A DNA stretch of 64,000 nucleotides. It comes from an uncultured Hyphomicrobiales bacterium (GTDB lineage Bacteria; Pseudomonadota; Alphaproteobacteria; Rhizobiales; Ancalomicrobiaceae). The notes beneath the pieces are model-generated. The model was not told where the DNA came from. It was given only the letters and a program-made list of their open reading frames with translations, and did no database searches. A program made the position numbers and the translations under genes. Below, piece after piece: positions 19,029-28,264 of this stretch (position 1 is the first letter of the stretch; the number at the start of each line of letters is the position of its first letter). The stretch is from NCBI GenBank assembly GCA_903930435.1, contig CAIYYN010000054.1, positions 186,001 through 250,000 of the forward strand, written 5' to 3'.

Positions 19029-21062
19029 ATGTCAAATGAACCGTCCCACTCGGGCGCAACACGCAATGCCCTTGCCCATGAGACAAGCCCTTACCTCCTT
19101 CAACACGCCGGAAATCCGGTCGACTGGCATCCCTGGGGGCCCGAAGCCCTTGCGCTGGCCAAGGAAACCAACCGCCCGATCCTTCTATCAATCGGCTATG
19201 CGGCCTGCCACTGGTGCCACGTCATGGCACATGAATCCTTCGAGAATGAAGAGATTGCAGCCTTGATGAATGCGCTCTTCATCAACATCAAGGTTGACCG
19301 GGAAGAGCGACCAGATATTGACCAGATCTACATGGCAGCGCTCCACGCCCTCGGCCAGCAAGGTGGGTGGCCGCTGACCATGTTCCTGACACCCGATGGC
19401 GAACCCTTTTGGGGCGGCACCTATTTTCCGCCGGAAAGCCGATGGGGAAGACCAGGATTTCCAGAGGTCCTGCAGTCGATTTCAACGACGTTTTCCCACG
19501 CGCCTAATCGCATCATCGCCAGCCGCGATGCCTTGAAGCGTCGCCTGGCGACCCCTCAAGACAGCAGCCAGGTGCTCACGCCGGGCTTGCTTGATGCGGC
19601 CTCAGAGCAATTGGCGAGCCTTATGGACACGGAACTCGGCGGTATTCGCGGCGCGCCGAAGTTCCCGCAAACAAGTCTTCTTGACCTCCTCTGGCGGCAC
19701 AGTGTCAGATCAGGCAATGAAACCAGCCGCGACCTCGTCCTCCTCAGTCTGACGCAGATGTGCGAAGGCGGCATCTATGATCACCTCGGTGGCGGATTTT
19801 CCCGCTATTCAGTCGATGATCGCTGGCTCGTGCCGCATTTCGAAAAGATGCTTTACGACAATGCTCAATTGATCGACCTACTCAGCAAGGCCTACGCCGT
19901 TACCCGAGCACCGCTCTTTGCGACCCGCATCGAGGAAACAATTGGCTGGCTCACCCGCGAAATGTTGCTGCCAGAGGGCGCTTTTGCCTCCAGTCTCGAT
20001 GCCGACTCGGAGGGAGAGGAAGGCAGGTTCTATGTCTGGACCAAGGCGGAGATCGAAGCCGTTCTCGGCGAGCGGGCTGCGGCCTTTTCAGCCCACTATG
20101 ACGTCTCCGAGGGTGGAAACTGGGAAGGCCACACGATCCTCAACCGGAGCAAGCTCATTGCGCAGACAGATGCAATCCCGGCCGATTTCGCAGAAGAACG
20201 TGCAATGCTCCTGCAGGCACGAGCCAAACGCGTACGACCCGATCGGGATGACAAGATCCTCGCGGATTGGAACGCGCTCACGATAAGTGCGCTGGCGCGT
20301 GCGTCGATCATCCTGAGGCGTCCTGAATGGCTTCAGCTGGCCCTCGATGCTTATCGGTTCATCTCAACCACGATGATGCGACACGACCGATTCGGGCATA
20401 GCTACCGGGCGGGCAAGCTCGTCTTTCCCGGTTTTGCCAATGATCATGCTGCCATGATCCGCGCGGCGCTGACACTCCATGAATTGACGGGCGAACACGT
20501 GTTTCTAGACGACGCCGAACGTTGGACCGGAACGCTGAATAGGCACTACTGGGATGACGAGGGCGCAGCGTATTTTGTGTCCGCAGATGACGCCGAGGCG
20601 CTCATCCTGAGGATGAAGGCAAACGCCGATGAAGCAATTCCCTCGGCAAATGGCACAATGGCAGAATGTCTGACCCGGCTCTGGATATTGACCGGGGAGG
20701 ATCGATACCGGCAACGAGCGACAGAATTGCTGCAATCGCTGTCTCGCAGCATCGCGACCAATCTGTTCGCATCATGCTCATTACTGGCTGGCTTTGATAC
20801 GCTGCTTGAACCGGTCCATGCCGTCATCATCATCGACGCGAACCAGACCCATCATGACCTTCTCGAAGCCGTGTTTGACCTGGCGGACCCGAGAATCATG
20901 GTGTCAATCCTCAAGGCCTCGACCAACCTTCCCGAGAGCCACCCGGCCTTTGGCAAACAGACGATTTCCGGCCAGCCAACGCTCTACATCTGTCGCGGCC
21001 AAAGCTGCTCACGTCCGGTGACAGACCGGATTCACGTGAAACAGGCGATCGTCGGACGATAA
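19029..21062 (+). CDS. YyaL/spermatogenesis-associated-20-type thioredoxin-domain protein
   Basis: 677-aa protein of the DUF255/YyaL family. The N-terminal thioredoxin-like domain begins [19 protein letters not shown], with the CHWCH motif in [17 protein letters not shown] and [20 protein letters not shown]. The remainder resembles an (alpha/alpha)6 glycosidase-like barrel ([29 protein letters not shown]). The physiological role is unknown; it may be a redox or sugar-modifying enzyme. A parS-like site lies in its last codons. Divergent from mnmE and convergent with rho. Confidence 0.9.
   Translation: MSNEPSHSGATRNALAHETSPYLLQHAGNPVDWHPWGPEALALAKETNRPILLSIGYAACHWCHVMAHESFENEEIAALMNALFINIKVDREERPDIDQIYMAALHALGQQGGWPLTMFLTPDGEPFWGGTYFPPESRWGRPGFPEVLQSISTTFSHAPNRIIASRDALKRRLATPQDSSQVLTPGLLDAASEQLASLMDTELGGIRGAPKFPQTSLLDLLWRHSVRSGNETSRDLVLLSLTQMCEGGIYDHLGGGFSRYSVDDRWLVPHFEKMLYDNAQLIDLLSKAYAVTRAPLFATRIEETIGWLTREMLLPEGAFASSLDADSEGEEGRFYVWTKAEIEAVLGERAAAFSAHYDVSEGGNWEGHTILNRSKLIAQTDAIPADFAEERAMLLQARAKRVRPDRDDKILADWNALTISALARASIILRRPEWLQLALDAYRFISTTMMRHDRFGHSYRAGKLVFPGFANDHAAMIRAALTLHELTGEHVFLDDAERWTGTLNRHYWDDEGAAYFVSADDAEALILRMKANADEAIPSANGTMAECLTRLWILTGEDRYRQRATELLQSLSRSIATNLFASCSLLAGFDTLLEPVHAVIIIDANQTHHDLLEAVFDLADPRIMVSILKASTNLPESHPAFGKQTISGQPTLYICRGQSCSRPVTDRIHVKQAIVGR
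21028..21043. promoter_or_regulatory. parS-like site 3
   Basis: GGATTCACGTGAAACA, two mismatches from the common parS 16-mer, at the 3' end of the YyaL-type gene. The left arm contains GATTC, a GANTC site of the CcrM type. It is 3.3 kb from the probable origin. Confidence 0.6.
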
Positions 21063-21074
21063 CCCGAGCCCGCC

Positions 21075-22364
21075 TCAGGTATTCATCGAGTCGAAGAAAT
21101 CCGCATTGGTTTTCGTCTGCCGGAACTTGTCGAGCAGGAATTCGATCGCATCGACCGTTCCCATCGGCGTCAGGATCCGGCGCAAGACATATGTCTTCTT
21201 GAGCATATCGGACGCCACCAGCAGCTCTTCCTTACGCGTACCGGACCGCGTGATATCGAGCGCCGGGAACGTCCGCTTGTCCGCAACCTTACGGTCAAGG
21301 ATGATTTCGGAGTTACCGGTGCCCTTGAACTCTTCGAAGATCACTTCGTCCATGCGGCTGCCCGTATCGATCAAGGCCGTCGCGATGATCGTCAGTGATC
21401 CACCGCCTTCAATGTTACGCGCTGCACCGAAGAACCGCTTTGGACGCTGAAGCGCATTCGCGTCGACACCGCCCGTCAAAACCTTGCCGGAAGAAGGGAC
21501 AACGGTGTTATAGGCGCGACCGAGACGCGTGATCGAATCGAGCAGAATAACGACATCGCGCCCGTGTTCGACAAGCCGCTTGGCTTTCTCTATGACCATC
21601 TCGGCCACCGCTACATGCCGGGTCGCAGGCTCGTCAAAGGTCGACGAGACAACTTCACCCTTCACGGTCCGTTGCATGTCGGTCACTTCTTCAGGCCGCT
21701 CATCGATGAGCAGCACGATGAGAAAGCATTCCGGATGATTCGTCGTGATCGACCTGGCGATATTCTGCAACAGAACCGTCTTGCCGGTGCGAGGTGGTGC
21801 AACGATCAGGGCGCGCTGGCCCTTACCGAGCGGCGCGACAATATCGATAATGCGCGCAGACATATCCTTGCCGGTCGATTCCTCCAGCTCCATCTTGAAG
21901 CGCTGGTCGGGGTACAGCGGGGTCAGATTGTCGAAATGAACCTTATGCTTGGCCTTCTCGGGATCTTCGAAATTGATCGTATTGACCTTGAGAAGGGCGA
22001 AATACCGCTCGCCTTCCTTCGGGCTCCTGATCTGGCCCTCAACAGTGTCACCTGTCTTGAGCAAAAACCGCCGGATCTGCGACGGTGATACATAGATATC
22101 GTCGGGGCCCGCGAGATAGTTCGCATCAGCTGAACGCAGAAATCCGAACCCATCCTGCAAGACTTCAACAACACCCTCACCGATAATCTCGACATCCTGA
22201 GCCGCAAGCTGCTTCAGGATCGCAAACATCAATTCCTGCTTGCGCATCGTCGATGCATTTTCCACTTCCAGCTCATCTGCAAATGCCAAGAGCTCGGTGG
22301 GTGACTTCGATTTGAGATCTTGAAGTTTCAATTGCTGTGCGGGAGGGGTGATTTCGGACGTCAT
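21075..22364 (-). CDS. rho: Transcription termination factor Rho
   Basis: 429-aa hexameric RNA helicase that ends transcription. The RNA-binding OSB domain has [12 protein letters not shown] and [13 protein letters not shown]. The ATPase has Walker [27 protein letters not shown], and [20 protein letters not shown]. Length is standard. Its leader of roughly 250 bases has a C-rich, G-poor tract, discussed separately. In many alphaproteobacteria rho lies next to the heme genes and mnmE as here. Confidence 0.97.
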   Translation of the reverse strand: MTSEITPPAQQLKLQDLKSKSPTELLAFADELEVENASTMRKQELMFAILKQLAAQDVEIIGEGVVEVLQDGFGFLRSADANYLAGPDDIYVSPSQIRRFLLKTGDTVEGQIRSPKEGERYFALLKVNTINFEDPEKAKHKVHFDNLTPLYPDQRFKMELEESTGKDMSARIIDIVAPLGKGQRALIVAPPRTGKTVLLQNIARSITTNHPECFLIVLLIDERPEEVTDMQRTVKGEVVSSTFDEPATRHVAVAEMVIEKAKRLVEHGRDVVILLDSITRLGRAYNTVVPSSGKVLTGGVDANALQRPKRFFGAARNIEGGGSLTIIATALIDTGSRMDEVIFEEFKGTGNSEIILDRKVADKRTFPALDITRSGTRKEELLVASDMLKKTYVLRRILTPMGTVDAIEFLLDKFRQTKTNADFFDSMNT

Positions 22365-22440
22365 GTGTGTTGATCAGCCTGACTTGGTGATGTTGAACCG
22401 CGTCCATAAACCAACGCGGCCTTTGGAAAATGATGAATAA

Positions 22441-22482
22441 GGAAGACAAACGATGGGGACCGGGGAGGGAGGAGAGGGCCCA
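22441..22482 (-). promoter_or_regulatory. Pyrimidine-rich tract in the rho leader (possible rut site)
   Basis: On the minus strand this stretch reads GGGCCCTCTCCTCCCTCCCC followed by GGTCCCCATCG and TTTGTCTTCC: long runs of C and T with few G. Rho loads on such C-rich, unstructured RNA, and rho genes are known to be autoregulated by termination in the leader. The tract lies about 80-120 bases before the rho start. No open reading frame of note occupies the 22365-22622 gap. Confidence 0.4.
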
Positions 22483-22622
22483 TCAAAAGCGGATACGATT
22501 CCGCGTGAGCGAATGCCGAAGCAATCTTCTGGACGATAACCTAGTCCTTCTGTGACTGACTCACAAGCCCCCAAGCTCCAAAACCCGCATAAAGCGCCAC
22601 CGAAATAAACCAACGTGGAAGC

Positions 22623-23162
22623 TCAAAACGGCTTTACCACTACCAGAATGACAATGGCGATCATCAAAAGCGCTGGCACCTCATTTGCAATACGCCAGAA
22701 CCTGGAACTGTAGCGATTGTCATCGCGGGCAAACCGGGAAACCGCCTGGGCAAAAAAGATGTGCGCACCGGTCATCAGAATGACGCAGGCAATCTTGGCA
22801 TGCAACCATGCCCCATGGAATTGGAAGCCTTCCCACGCCAGCCAGAGTCCCGCCACCCACGTCAGCACCATAGCAGGCGTCATGATGATACGGAGCAAAC
22901 GTTGCTCCATACCAGCGAGCATCTTCGATTCCGTCGATCCAGACGCCAAACCGACATGATTGATAAACAGACGCGGCAAATAGAGCAGGCCCGCCATCCA
23001 GGAAATCACGGCGAGGATATGCAGCGATTTGATCCAGAGATAAGCGCCTTCTGGCGCATAGAGTGCAGCCAGACCAAACCCGGCCAACGTCACCAGCAAC
23101 GCAACGAGCGCTCGCACTCCGACAGGGCTCCTGGATTCTTTCGGCGCAACCGCGTCTGTCAT
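22623..23162 (-). CDS. hemJ: Protoporphyrinogen IX oxidase HemJ
   Basis: 179-aa integral membrane protein with about four helices, catalysing oxidation of protoporphyrinogen IX to protoporphyrin IX in bacteria without HemG or HemY. Signature: [20 protein letters not shown] with the conserved His and Arg, and [20 protein letters not shown]. Its ATG overlaps the hemE stop (ATGA), so the two penultimate heme steps are translationally coupled. The C-terminus ends [10 protein letters not shown]. Confidence 0.93.
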   Translation of the reverse strand: MTDAVAPKESRSPVGVRALVALLVTLAGFGLAALYAPEGAYLWIKSLHILAVISWMAGLLYLPRLFINHVGLASGSTESKMLAGMEQRLLRIIMTPAMVLTWVAGLWLAWEGFQFHGAWLHAKIACVILMTGAHIFFAQAVSRFARDDNRYSSRFWRIANEVPALLMIAIVILVVVKPF

Positions 23163-24220
23163 GGGTTGACCAGGGTAGCTGCCCGGACACGCTGGATCAT
23201 TTGGGCGACATGATCAGGATTTGCATCTGGGGTGATGCCGTGACCAAGATTGAAGATCAGCGGACCCTGTCCGAGGTCGCGCAAAATCGCGTCGACGCCA
23301 TCATCAAGGCACTGCCCCCCGGTTACCACGCGCATCGGGTCAAGCGCGCCTTGAACCGCCATGCCTGCCGGCAGGATTGACCGAACCCGATCGAGAGGGA
23401 CGGTCCAGTCAAGCCCGACTGCATTCACACCCGTCTCGGCTGCAAATCGCTGCAGGAAACCATAGGAACCCTTTGGAAACCCGATGATGCGCGCACCGGG
23501 GATCAGCTGGCGCACACCGGCAACAATCCTTCGCGTCGGCTCGATTACCCAGCGCTGGAACTGCGCGGCATCGAGTACACCGGCCCAGGTGTCGAAGATC
23601 TGGACGGCGTCTGCACCTGACCGGAATTGCTCCGAGAGATATTCGATCGAGGCTGCGACGATCACGTCGATCAGCCGAGAGAACCGTTCAGGATCGGTAA
23701 GCGCAGCTTTACGTGCCGGTCCCTGGTCAGAAGTGCCCCGTCCTGCCACCATGTAGGTCGCCACGGTCCATGGTGCGCCACAGAAGCCAAGCAGCGTTGT
23801 TTCATCCGGGAGCGACCGCCGGATCTGGCTTACGGCATCAAATACGGGGCGTAAACGGTCCAGAACCACCCGTGGATCGACGCTGGCGATCTTATCGAGA
23901 TCCAATTCGGGAAGCAAAGGCCCCTCGCCTTGCGAGAACTCGACCTTTTGACCCAGTGCATCGGGGATCACCAGGATGTCTGAAAAGAGAATGGCTGCAT
24001 CGAAGCCGTAGCGGTCGATTGGCTGCAAGGTCACTTCGGTTGCCAGATCCGGATTGTAGCACAGATCGAGAAATCCGCCTGCCCTCTGGCGCGTGGCGCG
24101 GTATTCCGGGAGGTATCGACCAGCCTGCCGCATCATCCAGATCGGAGGTGGAAAAATGGTTGCTCCGTCAAGCACCTTCAGGATCGTCCGGTCTGTCGCT
24201 TTGCTCACCTTGTTCACCAC
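23159..24220 (-). CDS. hemE: Uroporphyrinogen III decarboxylase
   Basis: 353-aa cytosolic enzyme converting uroporphyrinogen III to coproporphyrinogen III. The two signature segments are visible: [17 protein letters not shown] near the N-terminus and [24 protein letters not shown] follows. There are three possible GTG starts (24220, 24217, 24208) and none is decisive. Upstream lies the hemE-ppsR gap, the conserved place of the alphaproteobacterial origin. Confidence 0.96.
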   Translation of the reverse strand: MVNKVSKATDRTILKVLDGATIFPPPIWMMRQAGRYLPEYRATRQRAGGFLDLCYNPDLATEVTLQPIDRYGFDAAILFSDILVIPDALGQKVEFSQGEGPLLPELDLDKIASVDPRVVLDRLRPVFDAVSQIRRSLPDETTLLGFCGAPWTVATYMVAGRGTSDQGPARKAALTDPERFSRLIDVIVAASIEYLSEQFRSGADAVQIFDTWAGVLDAAQFQRWVIEPTRRIVAGVRQLIPGARIIGFPKGSYGFLQRFAAETGVNAVGLDWTVPLDRVRSILPAGMAVQGALDPMRVVTGGQCLDDGVDAILRDLGQGPLIFNLGHGITPDANPDHVAQMIQRVRAATLVNP

Positions 24221-24304
24221 CCCTTGTCTTACTTAAGAGTTAGAGAGACTCTTATTGTTATGACTCTTAGACAGTGGATTAGCGCTATTAACGACAATCC
24301 ACAA

Positions 24305-24320
24305 TGATTCACGTGAAACC
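24305..24320. promoter_or_regulatory. parS-like site 4 (within oriC)
   Basis: TGATTCACGTGAAACC, two mismatches from the common parS 16-mer, placed inside the probable origin. GATTC (24306-24310) overlaps its left arm, so adenine methylation by a CcrM-type enzyme could touch the ParB site. Confidence 0.6.
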
Positions 24321-24374
24321 TCACACAAGCCTCGCCAAAAACGTCCAAACAAGAGACCTCGACAGAGCGACGCG

Positions 24375-24389
24375 TTAATTTTTAATTAA
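24375..24389. promoter_or_regulatory. CtrA-type box 1 in oriC
   Basis: TTAA, seven bases, TTAA followed by C: a perfect match to the CtrA consensus TTAA-N7-TTAAC. In Caulobacter, CtrA bound at the origin blocks replication initiation in swarmer cells. The site lies in the AT-rich part of the gap, where strand opening would be expected. Confidence 0.6.
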
Positions 24390-24395
24390 CCCACT

Positions 24396-24410
24396 TTAAC
24401 AAAAGGTTAA
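24396..24410. promoter_or_regulatory. CtrA-type box 2 in oriC
   Basis: TTAACAAAAGGTTAA: TTAA-N7-TTAA, six bases after box 1. The two boxes are nearly two helical turns apart centre to centre (21 bases), so CtrA dimers could bind the same face. Confidence 0.55.
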
Positions 24411-24501
24411 AGTCGGACACCTGCACGGCAGCCTGTGCAAAAATCCGGGACAATCGCGTGATAAAAAAGACCATTCGATTCCAGCTATCGTGCACCAAAA
24501 T

Positions 24502-24510
24502 TTATCCCCA
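24502..24510 (+). promoter_or_regulatory. DnaA-box-like site
   Basis: TTATCCCCA differs by one base from the TTATCCACA consensus. Related copies are TTATCCCCG at 24580-24588 and a reverse TTATCCCCA at 24603-24611; the latter overlaps the probable ppsR ribosome binding site. Confidence 0.5.
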
Positions 24511-24615
24511 GCCTGCTAGCCTGTTGATTGATTTTGGCGGACTGGCATAACTTCTTTCGGCGGCACGGTTGGCGATGAGTTATCCCCGGTGATGGGTCGA
24601 TATGGGGATAAACCT

Positions 24616-25443
24616 GTGACAATCAAACCGAACTATTTCCATTTACACCTGATTTCGGACTCGACCGGGGAAACCTTGCTGAACGTCGGTCGTGCCGCTG
24701 CGGCCCAATATGGTGACTATACCCCGATCGAACACATGCACCCGCTGATCCGCACGGAACGACAGTTGGATCGGACGCTCATCGAACTGGAGAATTCTCC
24801 GGGTATCGTTCTTTATACGATTGTCTCGAAGGATCTCTCGGATCGGCTGGAACGCTTCTGTCGGGAACAGGGCCTGCCCTGCATTTCCGTCCTTGCGCCC
24901 ATCTTTGACGTGTTTCGAACTTATCTCAACGTGGCACAGACCTATCGGGTCGGTGCGCAGCATGATCTCGATGCCGGTTATTTCAAGCGGATCGAGGCGC
25001 TGAATTTCACGATGGCGCATGACGACGGACAACAGACGGACGATATCGACGAGTCCGAAGTCATCTTGCTCGGCATTTCCCGAACGTCAAAAACACCGAC
25101 CTCGATCTATCTGGCCAATCGCGGCGTGCGCACGTCCAATGTGCCCATCGTTCCCGGCGTTCCCTTGCCGCAAAGCGTTTATGAGGCGACGCGTCCATTA
25201 ATTGTCGGCCTGGTGGCAAGTCCGGAACGCATTGCCCAGATCCGCGAAAACCGGATTCTTGCGCTTGATCCCGGCAAGACCTTCGATAATGACTATGTCG
25301 ATCGGCAATCCATCGCGCAGGAACTGGCCCACATGCGCCGACTGTGTTCAGATCATGGATGGCCGATGATCGATGTCACTCGCCGGTCCATCGAAGAAAC
25401 CGCAGCGGCCATCATCGCTTTGCAAAGGGCGCGTAAGCAGTGA
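24616..25443 (+). CDS. ppsR: Pyruvate phosphate dikinase/PEP synthase regulatory protein (PpsR, DUF299)
   Basis: 275-aa bifunctional kinase/pyrophosphorylase that reversibly phosphorylates a threonine in PEP synthase or PPDK. It starts with FHLHLISDSTGETLLNVGRA and has the P-loop-like GISRTSKTPTSIYLANRG. The GTG at 24616 after GGGGATAA gives the normal N-terminus (TIKPNYFHLHL); an ATG at 24589 would add nine atypical residues. This is the RP001 family gene that borders the origin in alphaproteobacteria. It overlaps maf by four bases. Confidence 0.92.
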   Translation: MTIKPNYFHLHLISDSTGETLLNVGRAAAAQYGDYTPIEHMHPLIRTERQLDRTLIELENSPGIVLYTIVSKDLSDRLERFCREQGLPCISVLAPIFDVFRTYLNVAQTYRVGAQHDLDAGYFKRIEALNFTMAHDDGQQTDDIDESEVILLGISRTSKTPTSIYLANRGVRTSNVPIVPGVPLPQSVYEATRPLIVGLVASPERIAQIRENRILALDPGKTFDNDYVDRQSIAQELAHMRRLCSDHGWPMIDVTRRSIEETAAAIIALQRARKQ

Positions 25444-26048
25444 CCGAAGATAAGAGCCAAACAGCCATCATCCTCGCTTCGACCAGTTTTTCCCGACAAT
25501 CGTTGTTGCGCGGAGCCGGTATCACGTTTTCAGCGGAAGCGGCTGATATCGACGAACGCGGCCTTGAGGCCGAGTTGATCGACGCTGATCCGGCGATGGT
25601 TGCAAGGCGATTGTCAGAGGCAAAAGCGCTTGCTGTATCGTCGCGATATCCGTACGCCCTGGTCATCGGGGCTGATCAGACACTTGGCCTTGGCACTCGG
25701 TCCTTTCACAAGCCTGCAACACCAGATGACGCGCGAACTCAGCTGATGGCATTGCGAGGCGCAACTCATCGGCTCAATTCCGGCGTCGCAATCGCGCAAG
25801 GGAGCCGGATTCTCTTCAGCCATGTGTCAGCAGCCGATATGACCATGCGATCCTTTTCCGACGCGTTCCTGGATCGCTACCTGACCATTGCGGGCAGCAA
25901 GGTTCTGACATCGGTTGGCTGCTATCAGCTTGAAGGACCGGGCATCCAGTTGTTCGAACGCATCGACGGCGATTATTTCACGATCCTTGGATTACCGCTG
26001 CTTCCGCTGTTGGCGGCCTTGCGTGATTTGGGAGCGCTGGATGCATGA
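25440..26048 (+). CDS. maf: Maf-family nucleotide pyrophosphatase
   Basis: 202-aa house-cleaning nucleotide pyrophosphatase of the Maf/HAM1-like fold. The N-terminal motif is IILASTSFSRQSLLRGAGI rather than the standard ASASPRR form; EKA-like SEAKALAVSS and VIGADQTL follow, and YQLEGPGIQLFERIDGDYF near the end. This divergent variant is typical of the Maf copy next to ppsR in alphaproteobacteria. GTG start overlapping the ppsR stop (GTGA). Confidence 0.9.
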   Translation: MTEDKSQTAIILASTSFSRQSLLRGAGITFSAEAADIDERGLEAELIDADPAMVARRLSEAKALAVSSRYPYALVIGADQTLGLGTRSFHKPATPDDARTQLMALRGATHRLNSGVAIAQGSRILFSHVSAADMTMRSFSDAFLDRYLTIAGSKVLTSVGCYQLEGPGIQLFERIDGDYFTILGLPLLPLLAALRDLGALDA

Positions 26049-26114
26049 AGCGAATTAATCGCCATGGAAGCCTTGTTGCCGCGTAAACCCATTTGATCTT
26101 TCGGGAGCATGGAC

Positions 26115-26717
26115 ATGATCATCCTGGGACTGACCGGATCGATTGGTATGGGCAAGTCAACGACGGCCAAGATGTTTTCGGATCTTGGTGTGCCGGTGCA
26201 TGATTCGGATGCAACGGTTCACGCGCTCTATCGTGGCCCAGCGGTTCCGCTGATCGAGGCGGCCTTTCCGGGCACGACAGTTGATGGGGAAGTGTCGCGC
26301 GAGCGATTGGGACAGCGGGTGTTTGGTCAACCTGCCGAGATCAAGCGCCTTGAAGGAATCATCCACCCACTCGTGCAGCAGGCAGAACGCGCTTTCGTCG
26401 CCGAAGCGAATGCGCAGGGCCGTCCTGTCGTCGTTCTCGATATTCCGTTGCTGTTTGAAACAGGTGCGGAAAGCCGGGTGAACAAGATCGTTGTCGTTAC
26501 CGCGCCGGAGTCGACCCAGACCGAGCGGGTTCTGGCGCGGGGTGTCACGGCGGAACGCCTCGAGCAGATCCGCTCGCGCCAGATGCCGGATTCGCAAAAA
26601 CGCGCCCGGGCTGATTTCATTGTGGACACCAGCCAGGGGCTGGACTCGGCACGAGCGCAGGTTCTGGCGATCCTGCAGCGACTGGACGCTTTGCCGGGGA
26701 AAGACGGTGCGATTTGA
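26115..26717 (+). CDS. coaE: Dephospho-CoA kinase
   Basis: 200-aa kinase for the last step of coenzyme A synthesis. The P-loop is GLTGSIGMGKSTTAKMF; next come VPVHDSDATVH and VVVLDIPLLFETG, with LID-like region RSRQMPDSQKRARADF. Start: the ATG at 26115 sits 7 bases after GGGAG, while the ATG at 26109 is too close to it. In many relatives aroE lies between maf and coaE; here only 66 bases do. Confidence 0.95.
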   Translation: MIILGLTGSIGMGKSTTAKMFSDLGVPVHDSDATVHALYRGPAVPLIEAAFPGTTVDGEVSRERLGQRVFGQPAEIKRLEGIIHPLVQQAERAFVAEANAQGRPVVVLDIPLLFETGAESRVNKIVVVTAPESTQTERVLARGVTAERLEQIRSRQMPDSQKRARADFIVDTSQGLDSARAQVLAILQRLDALPGKDGAI

Positions 26718-26772
26718 TTGATTGCATGAGGCTGGTGTGATTCTCTCACCCCCGAGAGAGGTTAGGATCACC

Positions 26773-27477
26773 ATGCGGGAAATCGTGCTTGATACGGAGA
26801 CCACCGGCCTTGAAGCGCTTGGCGGCGATCGTGTCGTCGAAATCGGATGCGTTGAACTGATCAACCACATCCCGACAGGGCAAACCTATCACGTCTATAT
26901 CAACCCGGAACGAACCATGCCACGTGGAGCCTTTGACGTGCATGGCCTCTCGGATGACTTTCTGCGAGACAAACCCAAGTTTCGAGACATTGGCCGCGAC
27001 TTCGCGAAATTCATCGAGGGGGGTCGCCTTGTCATTCACAATGCGAGCTTTGACGTCGGATTCCTCAACGCGGAATTTGCGCGGTTGAATATTCCGCCAA
27101 TCTCGCCCGACGTCGTGGTTGACACCCTGCAATTGGCCCGCCGCCGACATCCAGCCGGCCCGAACAGCCTGGACGCCCTGTGTTCACGCTACGGGATCGA
27201 CAATTCGAAACGGACGCGCCATGGCGCGTTGCTCGACGCAGAACTTCTAGCCGAGGTCTACATTGAACTGATCGGCGGTAAACAGGCCGCACTTTCCTTG
27301 ATGGACAATGGCGGCGGCTCCCGCAATGGCCGCGCCACGACCATGACCCCGAAGGCACAAATTCGGCAACGCCCTAGGCCGCTACCGCCGCGTTTCCATG
27401 AAGACGAACGGGCGGCTCATGATGCGCTGATCGCAAAAATGGGCGAGTCAGCCATCTGGCGCAAATATGACGCCTGA
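26773..27477 (+). CDS. dnaQ: DNA polymerase III epsilon subunit (3'-5' proofreading exonuclease)
   Basis: 234-aa DEDD exonuclease. ExoI is REIVLDTETTGLEA, ExoII RLVIHNASFDVGFLNAEF, and ExoIII is HGALLDAELLAEVY with the catalytic His and Asp. A clamp-binding tail follows the domain. The ATG at 26773 has AGGA at proper distance; an upstream ATG at 26722 adds 17 atypical residues. Convergent with secB across a 10-bp inverted repeat. Confidence 0.95.
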   Translation: MREIVLDTETTGLEALGGDRVVEIGCVELINHIPTGQTYHVYINPERTMPRGAFDVHGLSDDFLRDKPKFRDIGRDFAKFIEGGRLVIHNASFDVGFLNAEFARLNIPPISPDVVVDTLQLARRRHPAGPNSLDALCSRYGIDNSKRTRHGALLDAELLAEVYIELIGGKQAALSLMDNGGGSRNGRATTMTPKAQIRQRPRPLPPRFHEDERAAHDALIAKMGESAIWRKYDA

Positions 27478-27499
27478 TCAGGTCTTAACCAGGCGTCAT
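27467..27499. terminator. Hairpin between dnaQ and secB, possible bidirectional terminator
   Basis: ATGACGCCTG (27467-27476) and CAGGCGTCAT (27490-27499) make a perfect 10-bp stem with a 13-base loop, overlapping the dnaQ stop. The T-tract after it is weak (GGGTTCTTG), so termination is plausible but not certain. Confidence 0.45.
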
Positions 27500-27520
27500 G
27501 GGTTCTTGATCGCTTGAAAA

Positions 27521-28000
27521 TCAGTTCGGCTGGCCCTGTTGCGCCATGTTCGTCTGATACAGGGCAACAAAATCGATCGGGTCAATCAGCAGAGGCGGGA
27601 AACCGCCGCCGGCCGTTGCATCAGCAATGATCTTGCGCGCAAACGGGAACAGGATACGTGGGCACTCGATCATCACGTAGGGATGCAGATGCTCTTCAGC
27701 AACGTTCTGAACCCGGAAGATGCCGCCGTAGACCAGTTCAACATTAAAGACGATATCTGAACCATGTGAGGCACGCGCCGTCAGCGTCAGCGAAACTTCA
27801 AAGTCAGCCTGCGTCAGAGGCTTTGCATTGACGCTCACATTGATGTTCAGTTGCGGACCGGTATCGCGCGGGCTGAGCGAGTTCGGTGCATTCGGGTTCT
27901 CAAACGAGAGATCACGAATATACTGCACCAGAACATTCATCTGCGGCAGGGCCGAGGCGGCGGCGGGAGCTGCGGGTTCGCCGCCGTTGTCATTAGCCAT
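27521..28000 (-). CDS. secB: Protein-export chaperone SecB
   Basis: 159-aa tetrameric chaperone that keeps preproteins unfolded and hands them to SecA. Hallmarks: NVLVQYIRDLSFENPNAP near the N-terminus, YGGIFRVQNV, and the C-terminal CPRILFPFARKIIADATAGG with FPPLLIDPIDFVALY. AAGGA precedes the ATG. The dnaQ-secB pairing is standard in this bacterial class. The gap of about 260 bases to fxsA holds no recognised gene. Confidence 0.96.
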   Translation of the reverse strand: MANDNGGEPAAPAAASALPQMNVLVQYIRDLSFENPNAPNSLSPRDTGPQLNINVSVNAKPLTQADFEVSLTLTARASHGSDIVFNVELVYGGIFRVQNVAEEHLHPYVMIECPRILFPFARKIIADATAGGGFPPLLIDPIDFVALYQTNMAQQGQPN

Positions 28001-28264
28001 GGATCAGAATCCTTGAGGTTTGCCGGGGTTTCGCTCCAGGGTTCGCCCAAGCGATAAAGACGGCTGATGGACTATTATTGACGAAGTGACAGGCGCTTGA
28101 TCGATGGCACCAGTCATATTCACCGGGTGTTGAAGTCGCGGAGAACAGGCGAGAAAATCGCGCCAATTAACCGACATTGCCTCTACCACAGGACATTCGC
28201 GCGACACAAGCGATGCACCCGGCGATAGGCGTCAGGTTGTGCTGACAGGCTTAAAATTTCTGCC

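Larger units (their letters stand above)
24221..24615. other. Probable chromosomal origin of replication (oriC)
   Basis: The gap lies between divergent hemE and ppsR (the RP001 homologue), the same neighbourhood as Caulobacter Cori. Visible inside: an AT-rich tract at 24374-24413, two TTAA-N7-TTAA boxes (24375-24389, 24396-24410), DnaA-box-like TTATCCCCA at 24502-24510 and TTATCCCCG at 24580-24588 with a reverse copy at 24603-24611, four GANTC sites (24247, 24262, 24306, 24477), a parS-like site (24305-24320), and a TAAGAGT/ACTCTTA inverted repeat (24234-24254) with a third ACTCTTA at 24263-24269. Synteny plus these motifs make oriC likely; function is inferred. Confidence 0.8.

Noticed and set aside
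20493-20506. CACGTG within the YyaL-type gene as another parS site
   Set aside because: The arms read GAACACGTGTTTC, which do not match the TTTC/GAAA arms of parS.
22374-22613. 79-codon minus-strand frame before rho
   Set aside because: No motif, no ribosome binding site and unusual composition; better explained as the rho leader.
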